Assembly (NCBI RefSeq): GCF_004327355.1
Contig: NZ_QJUM01000021.1
Span: forward strand, 1-64,000
Direction: 5' to 3'
Origin: Phytopseudomonas dryadis
Lineage (GTDB): Bacteria; Pseudomonadota; Gammaproteobacteria; Pseudomonadales; Pseudomonadaceae
DNA length: 64,000 nucleotides
In this document: one piece after another, positions 8,753 to 18,236 of the stretch
How positions within the stretch are numbered: the first letter of the stretch is position 1
Layout of the letters: every line of letters begins with the position of its first letter
Position numbers and translations under genes: made by a program
Notes under the pieces: model-generated
Databases searched by the model: none
What the model was told of the DNA's origin: nothing
The model's input: the letters and a program-made list of their open reading frames with translations, nothing else

Positions 8753-8974
8753 GGGTCGGTTCCCTCTTGTTCTTGTGAACCACAGTTTTCCGGGGGTGAC
8801 CCGGCGCCATGCATCTGGAAATGGCGAAACGACCCGACCACTTCCGTGGACACCGACAGCGAGGATCGCCCACCACCGGCGCCATGCTCGAAAGCCCCGA
8901 CGGCTCGGCACCGTCAGGGTTTGTCATTGCTCCATGGCGGCGTTTGACGCCATCCACGGTTATCAATCCGCTGG

Positions 8975-9036
8975 TGTGGGAGGCGCTTCAGCGGCGAGCC
9001 GTGGACAGCTGGTCGCGGCTGCAGCCCCTGCCACGG
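8975..9036. repeat. REP palindrome between glcB and glcA
   Basis: The left arm reads TGTGGGAGGCGCTTCAGCGG and the right arm reads CGCGGCTGCAGCCCCTGCCA, an imperfect inverted repeat. The same element occurs at 36445-36497. The 296-bp gap 8753-9048 holds this and no gene that I can see. The element sits within the glc transcript and may stabilise or attenuate it. Confidence 0.75.
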
Positions 9037-9048
9037 ATCGGGTGTCGC

Positions 9049-11226
9049 TCAAGCCTCCTCTTTGAAACGCAGACGCCAGGCATGCAGCAGCGGTTCGGTG
9101 TAACCGGAGGGCTGCTCACGGCCCTTGAACACCAGGTCGCAGGCGGCGCGAAAGGCATGGGAACCGTCGAAGTCCGCGGCCATCGGCCGGTAGGCCGGGT
9201 CGCCGGCGTTCTGCCCATCCACCACGCTGGCCATGCGCTGCAGCGTTTCGCGTACCTGGGCCTCGTCGACCACGCCGTGATGCAGCCAGTTGGCGATGTG
9301 CTGCGCGGAAATGCGCAGGGTGGCACGGTCCTCCATCAGACCGACGTCATGGATGTCCGGCACCTTGGAACAGCCCACACCCTGCTCCACCCAGCGCACC
9401 ACATAACCGAGGATGCCCTGGCAGTTGTTGTCCAGTTCCTGCTGGATGTCGTTCGCGCTCCAGGCCCGCTCGGCACTCACCGGCACGCTCAGCAGGTCGT
9501 GCAGCAGGCCGTCGCGCTGGCTGGCCAGGTCGACTCGCTCCAGCTCGCGCTGCACCGCCTGCACATCCACCTGGTGGTAGTGCAGGGCATGCAGGACAGC
9601 GGCGGTCGGCGATGGCACCCAGGCCGTGTTGGCACCGGCTCTGGGCTGCCCGATCTTCTGCTCGAGCATGGCCGCCATGAGATCGGGCATGGCCCACATG
9701 CCCTTGCCGATCTGCGCCTTGCCACGCAGGCCACAGGCCAGGCCGACCAGCACGTTGTTGCGTTCGTAGGCCTGAATCCAGGCGCTGGACTTCATGTCGC
9801 CCTTGCGCAGCATGGCGCCGGCCTCCATGGCGGAATGCATTTCATCGCCGGTGCGGTCGAGGAAACCGGTGTTGATGAAAGCCACGCGAGCACTGGCCGC
9901 CTCGATGCAGGCCACCAGGTTGACGCTGGTGCGCCGCTCCTCGTCCATGATCCCCATCTTCAGGGTGTTGGGCGCGATGCCCAGCAGTCGCTCGACGCGC
10001 CCGAACAGTTCGGCGGCGAAGGCCACCTCGGCAGGCCCGTGCATCTTTGGCTTGACGATGTAGATACTGCCGCTGCGCGAGTTACCGCGGCGCTCGAGGT
10101 CGTGCAGGGCGATCAGACTGGTCAGCACGGCATCGAGGATGCCTTCGGGGATTTCCTCGCCGTCGCCGTCGATGATCGCCGGATTGCTCATCAGGTGCCC
10201 CACGTTGCGCACGAACAGCAGAGCACGGCCGTGCAGGGTCAGTTCGCCGCCGCTTGCGGCGGTGTAGGTGCGATCCGGGTTGAGGCGGCGGACGATGCGC
10301 TTGCCGCCCTTCTCCAGGGTTTCGCTGAGATCGCCCTTCATCAATCCCAGCCAGTTGCGGTAGACCGCGACCTTGTCGCTGGCGTCCACGGCGGCGACCG
10401 AGTCTTCGCAATCCATGATGGTCGACAGCGCGGCCTCGATCACTACGTCCTTCACCCCGGCGGAGTCGGTAGCGCCAATGGCACTGTCCGGATCGATCTG
10501 GATCTCCAGATGCAGGCCGTGGTTCTTCAGCAGCACGGCCGAGGGCGCCGCCGCACTGCCCTGGTAACCGACGAACTTCTGCGCCTCGGCCAGCGCCACG
10601 GTCTTGCCACTCGCCAGGGTCACCTGCAGGCCGTCATCGGCCACCGCGTAGGCCGTGGCCTCGGCATGTGAGCCGCTGGCCAGTGGCGCGGCCTGATCGA
10701 GGAAGGCGCGGGCGAACGCGATCACCTGGGCCCCGCGGACTTCGTTGTAGCCCGCCCCTTTGCCGGCACCGCCCTCCTCGCTGATGGCATCGGTGCCATA
10801 CAGGGCATCGTACAGCGACCCCCAGCGGGCATTGGCCGCATTGAGCGCGTAGCGGGCGTTCATCACCGGCACCACCAGTTGCGGGCCGGCCTGACTGGCG
10901 ATCTCGCTGTCGACGTTGGCGGTGCTGGCCCGCACGCTGGCCGGTTGCGGCTGCAGATAGCCGATGGACTCGAGGAAGCCGCGATAGGCGGCCATGTCGT
11001 GGATCGGGCCGGGATTGGCGCGGTGCCAACCGTCAAGTTCCCGCTGCAGGCGATCACGCTCGTGCAGCAGGGCCCGGTTGCGCGGGGCCAGATCATGCAC
11101 CAGCGCGTCGAAACCGCTCCAGAATGCAGCGGCATCGATAGCGCAGCCCGGCAGCACTTCGTCCTCGATAAAACGCTTCAGTTCGCCGGCGACCTGCAGG
11201 CGCTGGCATTGCACGCGATCGGTCAT
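9049..11226 (-). CDS. glcB: Malate synthase G
   Basis: A 725-residue enzyme that condenses glyoxylate with acetyl-CoA to malate, in the cytoplasm. Length and sequence match the long monomeric G isoform. The N-terminal segment, the TIM-barrel core with [20 protein letters not shown] and [13 protein letters not shown], and the segment GEMPD-like [13 protein letters not shown] are visible. The ATG at 11224-11226 has GGAGG seven bases upstream. It lies between glcG and glcA and uses the glyoxylate made by glycolate oxidase GlcDEF, so the operon encodes uptake, oxidation and assimilation of glycolate together. Confidence 0.97.
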   Translation of the reverse strand: MTDRVQCQRLQVAGELKRFIEDEVLPGCAIDAAAFWSGFDALVHDLAPRNRALLHERDRLQRELDGWHRANPGPIHDMAAYRGFLESIGYLQPQPASVRASTANVDSEIASQAGPQLVVPVMNARYALNAANARWGSLYDALYGTDAISEEGGAGKGAGYNEVRGAQVIAFARAFLDQAAPLASGSHAEATAYAVADDGLQVTLASGKTVALAEAQKFVGYQGSAAAPSAVLLKNHGLHLEIQIDPDSAIGATDSAGVKDVVIEAALSTIMDCEDSVAAVDASDKVAVYRNWLGLMKGDLSETLEKGGKRIVRRLNPDRTYTAASGGELTLHGRALLFVRNVGHLMSNPAIIDGDGEEIPEGILDAVLTSLIALHDLERRGNSRSGSIYIVKPKMHGPAEVAFAAELFGRVERLLGIAPNTLKMGIMDEERRTSVNLVACIEAASARVAFINTGFLDRTGDEMHSAMEAGAMLRKGDMKSSAWIQAYERNNVLVGLACGLRGKAQIGKGMWAMPDLMAAMLEQKIGQPRAGANTAWVPSPTAAVLHALHYHQVDVQAVQRELERVDLASQRDGLLHDLLSVPVSAERAWSANDIQQELDNNCQGILGYVVRWVEQGVGCSKVPDIHDVGLMEDRATLRISAQHIANWLHHGVVDEAQVRETLQRMASVVDGQNAGDPAYRPMAADFDGSHAFRAACDLVFKGREQPSGYTEPLLHAWRLRFKEEA

Positions 11227-11311
11227 CTTCGGACCTCCTCTCTGTTCGCTTCGCCCGATGCGCCGGGGCACGGGACGATGGGTTGCTCGCCGGCAAGCTG
11301 GCCAAGTGCGT

Positions 11312-11710
11312 TCACAGCGCAGCGATACCGACCGTGGCCACCTGCGCGTCCTGTTCGGCCTTGACGCCGGACACACCCAGCGCGCCGATCACCTGGCCAT
11401 CCACCTGGACCGGGACACCGCCCTCCAGGCAGGTGAGCAGCGGCGCACCGACGAACGCGGTACGGCCGCCGTTGACCATGTCCTCGTAGCCTTTGGTCTC
11501 GCGGCGCCCCAGGGCGGCACTGCGCGCTTTCTCCGTGGCGATGTAGGCGCTGATCGGCGCGCTACCGTCGAGGCGCTCCAGGGCCAAGGGGTGGCCACCG
11601 TCGTCGACCACGGCGATGCTCACGGCCCAGCCGTGCTGCTGCGCTTCGCTGCGCGCGGCGGCGAGCATGCGGGTGACGTCGGTCTGGCTGAGTACGGCTT
11701 TCTGTTGCAT
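11312..11710 (-). CDS. glcG: GlcG/HbpS-like (DUF336) protein
   Basis: A 132-residue protein of the GlcG/HbpS family. Visible features are a start with [26 protein letters not shown], the core [21 protein letters not shown], and the glycine-rich [25 protein letters not shown] with an end in IGIAAL-like sequence. Relatives bind haem or cobalamin, or act as accessory proteins; its function in glycolate use is not settled. The ATG at 11708-11710 has GAGG six bases upstream; an earlier ATG at 11720 does not. It lies between glcF and glcB, as in E. coli. Confidence 0.9.
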   Translation of the reverse strand: MQQKAVLSQTDVTRMLAAARSEAQQHGWAVSIAVVDDGGHPLALERLDGSAPISAYIATEKARSAALGRRETKGYEDMVNGGRTAFVGAPLLTCLEGGVPVQVDGQVIGALGVSGVKAEQDAQVATVGIAAL

Positions 11711-11790
11711 GGCATACCTCATGTTCGCGGTTTGCTATCCCGGATCGGCTCCGGGGGTGCGGCGGCATGCGCTCGCGCATGCCGCGATGG

Positions 11791-13008
11791 TCAGCGCATC
11801 GCCTCCTCCACAACCTCGACCCAGTGCCGCACCGGCGTGCGCTCGGCCCCGTCGAGGTGGGCCTGGCAGCCGATGTTGGCGGTGACGATGGTGTCGGGAT
11901 CGCCGCTTTCCAGGGCGTTGAGCCGGTTGTCGCGCAACTGCCGCGACAGCCCTGGCTGGGTCACCGAGTAGGTGCCGGCCGAACCGCAGCACAGATGGCC
12001 GTCCGGCACGCTGCTGAGGGCAAACCCGAGGCGGCCGAGTACGCTTTCCACGGCGCCCCCGAGTTTCTGCGCATGCTGCAGGGTGCAGGGGCAATGAAAG
12101 GCCAGTCGCTGCTCGGCGTGAACCTGCAGCCGCTCCAGCGGCTCGTCCCGCAGCACTTCGACCAGATCCCTGGCCAGGCCGCTGACCCGCGCGGCCTTGG
12201 CCGCATAGCCCTCATCGTTGCGCAACAGATGGCCGTAATCCTTGACGAAGGCCCCACAGCCGCTGGCTGTCTGCACGATGGCTTCGACGCCAGCCTCGAT
12301 CGCCGGCCACCAGGCATCGATGTTGCGACGGGCACGGCTGAGCCCCGCCTCCTGGGCATTGAGGTGGTAATCCACGGCGCCGCAGCATCCGGCTTCACGC
12401 AGCGGTAGGACGCTGATGCCGAGCCGATCCAGCACCCGCGCCGCGGCGGCATTGGTATTGGGCGACAGGCCCGGTTGCACGCAGCCTTCGAGCAGCAGCA
12501 GGCGGCGGGCGTGGCGTACCGGCGGGCGCGGCCTGGGCGGGCGAACCTGGCGCGGCAGCTTGGCCTTGAGCGCACCCGGCAGCAACGGGCGCAGGCGCAT
12601 GCCGGCCCGGGTCAGCGCCTTGAACAGCGCAGGGTGCGGCACCACGGCGCGCAGAGCCTGACGCAACAGGCGCTCGTTCAGCGGACGCGCGACGCGCTGC
12701 TCGACCAGTTCACGGCCGATGTCCAGCAGGTCGTGGTACTGCACGCCGGAGGGACAGGTGGTTTCGCAATTGCGGCAGGTCAGGCAGCGATCCAGGTGCT
12801 CCTGGGTCTTGGCGCTGACAGCGTCACCTTCGAGCATTTGCTTGACCAGGTAGATGCGTCCACGCGGACCGTCCAGTTCGTCTCCCAGCAGCTGATAGGT
12901 CGGGCAGGTGGCATTGCAGAAACCGCAATGCACGCACGAGCGCAGGATGCGCTCGGCCTCCTCGGCGCGTGGCAGTCGTTTGGCTCGTTCGCTCAGGTTG
13001 GTCTGCAC
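11791..13008 (-). CDS. glcF: Glycolate oxidase iron-sulfur subunit
   Basis: A 405-residue subunit that carries electrons from the flavin subunits. Two 4Fe-4S motifs are visible: C25-x2-C28-x2-C31-x3-C35 and C75-x2-C78-x2-C81-x3-C85, the second followed by PSG. Two cysteine-rich CCG segments (EAGCCGAVDYH near 208 and GHLCCGSAGTY near 338) match the heterodisulfide-reductase-type C-terminal domain. The start is GTG at 13006-13008 with GGAGAT upstream, three bases after the glcE stop codon, so translation is coupled. Works with GlcD and GlcE at the membrane face. Confidence 0.97.
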   Translation of the reverse strand: MQTNLSERAKRLPRAEEAERILRSCVHCGFCNATCPTYQLLGDELDGPRGRIYLVKQMLEGDAVSAKTQEHLDRCLTCRNCETTCPSGVQYHDLLDIGRELVEQRVARPLNERLLRQALRAVVPHPALFKALTRAGMRLRPLLPGALKAKLPRQVRPPRPRPPVRHARRLLLLEGCVQPGLSPNTNAAAARVLDRLGISVLPLREAGCCGAVDYHLNAQEAGLSRARRNIDAWWPAIEAGVEAIVQTASGCGAFVKDYGHLLRNDEGYAAKAARVSGLARDLVEVLRDEPLERLQVHAEQRLAFHCPCTLQHAQKLGGAVESVLGRLGFALSSVPDGHLCCGSAGTYSVTQPGLSRQLRDNRLNALESGDPDTIVTANIGCQAHLDGAERTPVRHWVEVVEEAMR

Positions 13009-13011
13009 GGT

Positions 13012-14067
13012 TCATATCTCCGCATACAGTCGGCCAGGGTTGAAGATGCCCTGCGGATCCAGCTGCTGCTTGAGCTGGCGCTGATAGCGCAGCAGCACGG
13101 CGGTCAGCGGCTGGAAAGGCTGCTCCAGGCCGGCGAAGAAGCCCGTGGCATGACCGCCGACCTCGCTCAGAACAGCCTGAATCAGTGCCGCCTCGGCGTC
13201 GGACTTGAGCCAGCGCTGGGCGCCGCTCCAGTCGAGCAACTGCCGGCCCGGCAGCTCGAGCGGACCGCAATTGGCCGGTAACGACAGGCGCCACAGGGCG
13301 CCCTCACCACGGAAGAACGGCAGGCGCTGCTCGCGCAGCTCCAGCCAGTAGAGGTTGTCGATCTCCTCGCCGCCCAGGCGCTGACGGGCGGCCGTTACCG
13401 ATCCCTCTCCGCCTTCCAGGCGCAGGCGCAACGTCTGGCCGTCGTGGCTGGCGGCGCTGATCGGCAGTGGCTGCTGCCCCCACTCGGCGAGCCTGAGCAG
13501 CGCCGCCTCGGCATCCAGTTCCAGGCGCAGGCTGAGGCACTGGCGCGGTTTGGGCAGCACCTTGAGCGATACTTCGGTCAGCAGGCCGAGGCAGCCAAAG
13601 CTGCCGGCCATCAGGCGCGACAGATCGTAGCCGGCGACGTTCTTCATCACCTCGCCACCGAAGCGCAGCAACTTTCCTTGCCCGGTGATCAGCCGACTGC
13701 CGAGCACATAGTCACGCACCGAGCCGGCCCATGGCCGCCGCGGCCCGGAAAGGCCCGCCGCGACGGCGCCGCCGAGGGTGGCGCCATCACCCAGGTGGGG
13801 CGGCTCGCACGGCAGCATCTGGCCGTTTTCCTCCAGCGCCGCCTCGATCTCGCGCAGCGGCGTACCGGCGCGGGCGGTCAGCACCAGTTCGGTGGGGTCG
13901 TAGCTGACGATGCCGCGATGGCCGCGGGTATCCAGCACTTCACCCGGGGTCGAACGCCCCAGGTGGGCCTTGCTGGCGCCGCCCTGGATGCGCAACGGGG
14001 TGGCGTCGTTCAGAGCGTGGTTGACCTGCTCCAGTAGCGCGGCACTGGCATCGACATCGTGCGGCAT
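13012..14067 (-). CDS. glcE: Glycolate oxidase FAD-binding subunit
   Basis: A 351-residue FAD-linked subunit of glycolate oxidase. It has the FAD_binding_4 features: PLRIQGGASKAHLGR near 25, LTARAGTPLREIEAALEENG near 62, and GGAVAAGLSGPRRPWAGSVRDYVLG near 97-121. A short C-terminal half ends in IFNPGRLYAEI, typical of this oxidase class. The ATG at 14065-14067 overlaps the glcD stop codon (ATGA), so the two are translationally coupled. Long in-frame sequence further upstream belongs to glcD in another frame. Confidence 0.95.
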   Translation of the reverse strand: MPHDVDASAALLEQVNHALNDATPLRIQGGASKAHLGRSTPGEVLDTRGHRGIVSYDPTELVLTARAGTPLREIEAALEENGQMLPCEPPHLGDGATLGGAVAAGLSGPRRPWAGSVRDYVLGSRLITGQGKLLRFGGEVMKNVAGYDLSRLMAGSFGCLGLLTEVSLKVLPKPRQCLSLRLELDAEAALLRLAEWGQQPLPISAASHDGQTLRLRLEGGEGSVTAARQRLGGEEIDNLYWLELREQRLPFFRGEGALWRLSLPANCGPLELPGRQLLDWSGAQRWLKSDAEAALIQAVLSEVGGHATGFFAGLEQPFQPLTAVLLRYQRQLKQQLDPQGIFNPGRLYAEI

Positions 14068-15566
14068 CAGAAGCGCTCCAGTTCGGGAAAGGGCAGCTGG
14101 CCGTGGTGCACGTGCAGGGCGCCGAACTCGGCGCAGCGATGCAGGGTGGGGATGTTCTTGCCCGGGTTGAGCAGGCCGGCCGGGTCGAATGCCGCCTTCA
14201 CCGCGTGAAACAGGGTGATCTCGTCGCTGTTGAACTGTGTGCACATCTGGTTGATCTTTTCCCGGCCCACACCGTGCTCACCGGTGATGCTGCCGCCGAC
14301 CTCGACGCACAGCTCGAGGATCTTGCCGCCGAGGGCCTCGGCCCGCTCCAGCTCGCCCGGCACGTTGGCATCGAAGAGGATCAACGGATGCATGTTGCCG
14401 TCGCCGGCATGGAACACGTTGGCCACACGCAGGCCGTATGCCTCGGACAACGCGGCGATACCGCGCAGCACGCCGGGCAGTTCGCGCCGCGGGATGGTGC
14501 CATCCATGCAGTAGTAGTCCGGCGAGATGCGCCCCACGGCGGGGAAGGCATTCTTGCGCCCGGCCCAGAACCTGACGCGCTCCGCCTCGTCGCGGGCCAG
14601 CCTCACCTCGCTGGCGCCGGCTTTTTCCAGCACCTCACGCACCCGCTTGCAGTCGTCGGCCACGTCAGCTTCGACGCCGTCCAGCTCGCACAGCAGGATG
14701 GCCTCCGCGTCCACCGGATAGCCGGCATGGATGAAGTCCTCGGCGGCACGAATCGCCAGGTTGTCCATCATTTCCAGGCCGCCGGGGATGATGCCGGCGG
14801 CGATGATGTCGGCGACCGCCGCACCGGCCTTTTCCACCGAATCGAAGGCGGCCAGCAAGACCTTGGCCACCTGCGGCCTGGGCAGCAGCCGGACGGTGAC
14901 CTCGGTGACGATGCCGAGCATGCCCTCGGAGCCGGTGAACAGCGCCAGCAGATCGAAGCCGGGCGCATCCAGGGCGTCGCTGCCGAGGGTCATGAACTCG
15001 CCCTCGACGGTGAGGATTTCCAGCTTGAGCAGGTTGTGCACGGTCAGCCCGTATTTCAGGCAGTGCACGCCGCCGGCATTCTCGGCAACGTTGCCACCGA
15101 TGGAGCAGGCGATCTGCGAGGACGGGTCCGGTGCGTAGTAGAGATCGAAGGGAGCGGCCGCCTGGGAGATCGCCAGGTTGCGCACGCCGGGCTGCACACG
15201 GGCGAAGCGGCCCGCGCGGTTGACCTCGAGAATCTGGTTGAAGCGCGCCATCACCAACAGGATGCCCTGCTCCAGCGGCAGCGCGCCGCCGGACAGGCCG
15301 GTGCCGGCGCCACGGGCGACGACCGGCACGCCGCGCGCATGGCAGAGGCGCAGCAACCGCTGCACCTGTTCGATACGTTCGGGCAGGGCCACCAGCATGG
15401 GCGTGGTGCGGTAGGCGGAGAGGCCGTCGCACTCGTAGGGCGTGAGGTCTTCACGGCTGTGCAGGAGCGTGAGGTCGGGCAACCGCGTGCGCAGTGCCGT
15501 GAGCAGGGCGGCCTTGTCGATCTTGGGCAGCGCGCCATCGACGCGCTCGTCGTACAGAATGCTCAT
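14067..15566 (-). CDS. glcD: Glycolate oxidase FAD-linked catalytic subunit
   Basis: A 499-residue protein, the same length I recall for E. coli GlcD. It oxidises glycolate (and D-lactate) to glyoxylate. The FAD_binding_4 domain is at about 50-190, with VVARGAGTGLSGGALP and IACSIGGNVAENAGGVHCLKYG. The FAD-oxidase C domain carries NVFHAGDGNMHPLI and ITGEHGVGREK. The chosen ATG at 15564-15566 has only a weak AGAG upstream. It is the first gene of the operon; the promoter region contains two palindromic sites that fit binding by the divergent GlcC regulator. Confidence 0.97.
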   Translation of the reverse strand: MSILYDERVDGALPKIDKAALLTALRTRLPDLTLLHSREDLTPYECDGLSAYRTTPMLVALPERIEQVQRLLRLCHARGVPVVARGAGTGLSGGALPLEQGILLVMARFNQILEVNRAGRFARVQPGVRNLAISQAAAPFDLYYAPDPSSQIACSIGGNVAENAGGVHCLKYGLTVHNLLKLEILTVEGEFMTLGSDALDAPGFDLLALFTGSEGMLGIVTEVTVRLLPRPQVAKVLLAAFDSVEKAGAAVADIIAAGIIPGGLEMMDNLAIRAAEDFIHAGYPVDAEAILLCELDGVEADVADDCKRVREVLEKAGASEVRLARDEAERVRFWAGRKNAFPAVGRISPDYYCMDGTIPRRELPGVLRGIAALSEAYGLRVANVFHAGDGNMHPLILFDANVPGELERAEALGGKILELCVEVGGSITGEHGVGREKINQMCTQFNSDEITLFHAVKAAFDPAGLLNPGKNIPTLHRCAEFGALHVHHGQLPFPELERF

Positions 15567-15663
15567 GGCAGGCTCTTTCGGCTCATTGTTGTTATGGCGG
15601 GTCAGGCTGCGACCATGGCCCGCATCTTTGCCACCGCGACGCACGAGCGTCCACCTTTTCGGC

Positions 15664-15680
15664 AACTGGTACGACCAGTT
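15664..15680. promoter_or_regulatory. GlcC-type operator 1
   Basis: AACTGGTACGACCAGTT is a perfect 7-bp inverted repeat around ACG. It has the TGGTNNNACCA form used by FadR-subfamily GntR regulators. It lies 98 bases upstream of the glcD start, in the glcD-glcC intergenic region. Confidence 0.8.
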
Positions 15681-15772
15681 TCTTTCACCAGCCTTTCGCC
15701 AATGCTTGGCCAAAAGCCCCGTACTCTCCTATGGTCATCGGTAACGAGAGGATTTCCTCTGGGCGACAAGAA

Positions 15773-15789
15773 GACTGGTACGACCAGTC
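15773..15789. promoter_or_regulatory. GlcC-type operator 2
   Basis: GACTGGTACGACCAGTC shares the inner 15 bases with the site at 15664-15680. The centres are 109 bp apart. This copy ends 13 bases before the glcC start, so it overlaps the leader and suggests autoregulation. Confidence 0.8.
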
Positions 15790-15802
15790 CATGGAGGTAC
15801 CG

Positions 15803-16576
15803 ATGGAAGAGCGTCAGGGTGCCGCGCGGCGCCAGCTCAGCGACGTGGTGGCAGAACGCATCGAGCGGCTGATCGTCGATGGCGTGCTCAAGGTAGGCCA
15901 GCCGCTGCCGTCGGAACGGCGCTTGTGCGAGAAGCTGGGCATCTCCCGCTCGGCGTTGCGTGAAGGGCTCAAGGTGCTGCGTGGGCGCGGCATCATCGAC
16001 ACGGCGCAAGGCCGCGACTCGCGGGTGGCCAGGCTCAGCGGCGAGCAGGACGCCAGCCCGTTGATGCACCTGTTCAACTCGCAACCGCGCACCCTGTACG
16101 ACCTGCTCGAAGTGCGCGGGCTGCTGGAGGGCGAATCCGCACGCCTGGCCGCGTTGCGCGGCACCGAGGCGGACTTCGTGCTGCTCAGCCGCCGCTACGA
16201 GGACATGCTCGCCGCCCACGCCCGGCGGAACCCGGTCGATCCACGCGAGCACGCGCGCCTCGACCATGCCTTTCACCTGGCCATCTGCGAGGCTTCGCAC
16301 AACCCGGTGCTGGTGCACACCCTGCAGTCGCTCACCGACCTGATGCTCAGCACCGTGTTCGCCTCGGTGAACAACCTCTACCACCGTCCAGCGCAGAAAA
16401 GGCAGATCGACCGCCAGCACGGGCGCCTCTATCACGCGGTCATCGAGCGCCTGCCGGAACAGGCCCAGCGGGCGGCCCGCGATCACATCAACGGCATCCG
16501 CGACAACCTGAAGGAAATCGAGCAGGAGGAGCAACGCCTGGTGCGTGCCACCATGCGCCTGCAGGGCTGGGCCTAG
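15803..16576 (+). CDS. glcC: Glycolate-responsive transcriptional regulator, GntR/FadR subfamily
   Basis: A 257-residue regulator. The N-terminal winged helix includes GQPLPSERRLCEKLGISRSA at about 32-51. The all-helical FCD domain follows, with LDHAFHLAICEASHN near 155 carrying the Asp/His metal-ligand pattern. The sequence is close, as I recall it, to E. coli GlcC across its whole length. The ATG at 15803 has GGAGG five bases upstream; a start 24 codons earlier would read through operator 2. It is divergent from glcD and should activate the glc operon in response to glycolate. Confidence 0.96.
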   Translation: MEERQGAARRQLSDVVAERIERLIVDGVLKVGQPLPSERRLCEKLGISRSALREGLKVLRGRGIIDTAQGRDSRVARLSGEQDASPLMHLFNSQPRTLYDLLEVRGLLEGESARLAALRGTEADFVLLSRRYEDMLAAHARRNPVDPREHARLDHAFHLAICEASHNPVLVHTLQSLTDLMLSTVFASVNNLYHRPAQKRQIDRQHGRLYHAVIERLPEQAQRAARDHINGIRDNLKEIEQEEQRLVRATMRLQGWA

Positions 16577-16659
16577 GCACGACCGCGCCGGCGCGGGAAC
16601 AGCCCCTGGAGCCGCGTGCTAGACTCGCGCGCACCCATGAGCCACGATGACCCGCTGCC

Positions 16660-17211
16660 GTGCCCGACAACCTGCCGTCACCCCTGTGGCTGAGCGCCGC
16701 ACAACTTCCGCCGCCCTCTGCGCAAGAACGCGACTGGCTGTTCAACGAAGACTCGCTGACCCGGCGCCTGACCGCGCTGTCCGACGATGGCTTCAGCGTC
16801 ACCCCGCTGCACGAGGGCTGGCACAGGCTACGCCACGACGAATGCGCCGCGCTGGAGGTCGCCGAGGGCAGCCGCGGCTGGGTGCGCGAAGTGTACCTGC
16901 GCGGCAACGGCCAGCCCTGGGTATTCGCCCGCAGCGTCGCCGCGCAGGTGGCTCTGCAAGGCTCGGACATGGACCTGCAGCACCTGGGCAACCGCTCACT
17001 GGGCGAGTTGCTGTTCAGCGACCAGGCTTTCGATCGCGGCCCCCTGCAGGTCTGCCATTACCCCGCCGCCTGGCTGCCCGCCGACAGCCGCCATGAAGCC
17101 ATGTGGGGCCGTCGTTCGTGCTTTCGCCGCGGCGCGCTGGGCGTACTGGTCGCCGAAGTGTTCCTGCCCGCCTTCTGGCAAGCCGTCGCCGACGACACCG
17201 GCAAGCCCTAG
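16660..17211 (+). CDS. ubiC: Chorismate pyruvate-lyase
   Basis: A 183-residue enzyme that removes pyruvate from chorismate to give 4-hydroxybenzoate, the first committed step of ubiquinone synthesis. Family features include [20 protein letters not shown] near 74-93, with the arginines of the active site, [11 protein letters not shown] near 108, and a C-terminal RRSCFRR...LLVAEVFLP-like segment with the conserved glutamate. The start is GTG at 16660; the Shine-Dalgarno is weak. It lies 43 bases before ubiA in the same direction, as in other pseudomonads, so the pair makes and prenylates 4-hydroxybenzoate. Confidence 0.93.
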   Translation: MPDNLPSPLWLSAAQLPPPSAQERDWLFNEDSLTRRLTALSDDGFSVTPLHEGWHRLRHDECAALEVAEGSRGWVREVYLRGNGQPWVFARSVAAQVALQGSDMDLQHLGNRSLGELLFSDQAFDRGPLQVCHYPAAWLPADSRHEAMWGRRSCFRRGALGVLVAEVFLPAFWQAVADDTGKP

Positions 17212-17254
17212 GGCTGCGCGTATAATCCGCGCAAACCGCCAGGAGACATGCTCG

Positions 17255-18145
17255 ATGTACACCCGCCTGCTGCAATCGCTCGATCGCCTGCACCCTCGCG
17301 CCTGGGACTTCGTGCAACTGACGCGCCTGGACAAGCCCATCGGCATCTACCTGCTGCTGTGGCCGACGCTGTGGGCACTATGGATCGCGGCGCAGGGCGT
17401 ACCGAGCCTGAAGAACCTGGCGATCTTCGTGCTCGGCGTGATCCTCATGCGTTCGGCCGGCTGCGTGATCAACGACTATGCCGACCGCCACTTCGACGGC
17501 CACGTCAGCCGTACCCGGGCTCGCCCGCTGGCCAGCGGCCGGGTGAGCGCCCGCGAAGCGCTGATGCTGTTCGCCATCCTGGTGGCCGCGAGCTTCTTCC
17601 TGGTGCTGCTGACCAACGCCAGCACTATCTGGCTGTCGTTCGGCGCCCTCGGCGTGGCCGCGCTGTACCCCTTCATGAAGCGCTACACCTACTACCCGCA
17701 GGTGGTGCTCGGTGCCGCCTTCTCCTGGGGCATGCCGATGGCCTTCACCGCCGAGACCGGCAGCCTGCCGCCCGAAGCCTGGCTGCTGTTCCTGGCCAAC
17801 GTGATCTGGACGGTGGGCTACGACACCTACTACGCCATGGCCGACCGCGAGGACGACCTGAAGATCGGCGTGAAGTCCACCGCGATCCTGTTCGGCGATG
17901 CCGACCGGGTGATCATCCTCGGCCTGCAGGGCATGGCGCTGCTGTGCCTGCTGCTGGCCGGCGCCCGCTTCGAGCTGGGCCTGTACTACCACCTCGGCCT
18001 GCTGCTGGCCGCGGCCTGCTTCGCCTGGGAATTCCACGTCACCCGCCGACGCGAACCGCTGGTCTGCTTCAAGGCCTTCCTGCACAACCACTGGGCCGGC
18101 CTGGCGATCTTTCTCGGTATCGTCCTCGACTACGCGCTGGCGTGA
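17255..18145 (+). CDS. ubiA: 4-hydroxybenzoate octaprenyltransferase
   Basis: A 296-residue membrane prenyltransferase that attaches the polyprenyl tail to 4-hydroxybenzoate. Both Asp-rich motifs are visible: NDYADRHFD at 73-81 and [12 protein letters not shown] near 190-201. Seven to nine hydrophobic spans surround them. The ATG at 17255 has AGGAG nine bases upstream; the long open frame before it belongs to ubiC in another register. It is followed by a 91-bp gap that carries the phoB promoter. Confidence 0.97.
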   Translation: MYTRLLQSLDRLHPRAWDFVQLTRLDKPIGIYLLLWPTLWALWIAAQGVPSLKNLAIFVLGVILMRSAGCVINDYADRHFDGHVSRTRARPLASGRVSAREALMLFAILVAASFFLVLLTNASTIWLSFGALGVAALYPFMKRYTYYPQVVLGAAFSWGMPMAFTAETGSLPPEAWLLFLANVIWTVGYDTYYAMADREDDLKIGVKSTAILFGDADRVIILGLQGMALLCLLLAGARFELGLYYHLGLLLAAACFAWEFHVTRRREPLVCFKAFLHNHWAGLAIFLGIVLDYALA

Positions 18146-18165
18146 AGGCGTACGCTGCAGCCCCG

Positions 18166-18183
18166 CTGTCATATCGCTGCAAT
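18166..18183 (+). promoter_or_regulatory. Pho box upstream of phoB
   Basis: CTGTCATATCGCTGCAAT resembles the Pho-box pattern of two CTGTCAT-like 7-mers with a 4-bp AT-rich spacer; the second repeat is degenerate. A possible -10 (TTATCT at 18191) follows. It lies 54-71 bases upstream of the phoB start, consistent with phosphate-starvation autoregulation. Confidence 0.7.
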
Positions 18184-18236
18184 AATTCCGTTATCTAATG
18201 CGCCGCATGACAGTTGAATGAACCGAGGCTTGATCC

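Noticed and set aside
6891-8966. 691-codon minus-strand frame overlapping glcA
   Set aside because: Proline- and arginine-rich shadow of the permease gene in another register; no hydrophobic spans or domains.
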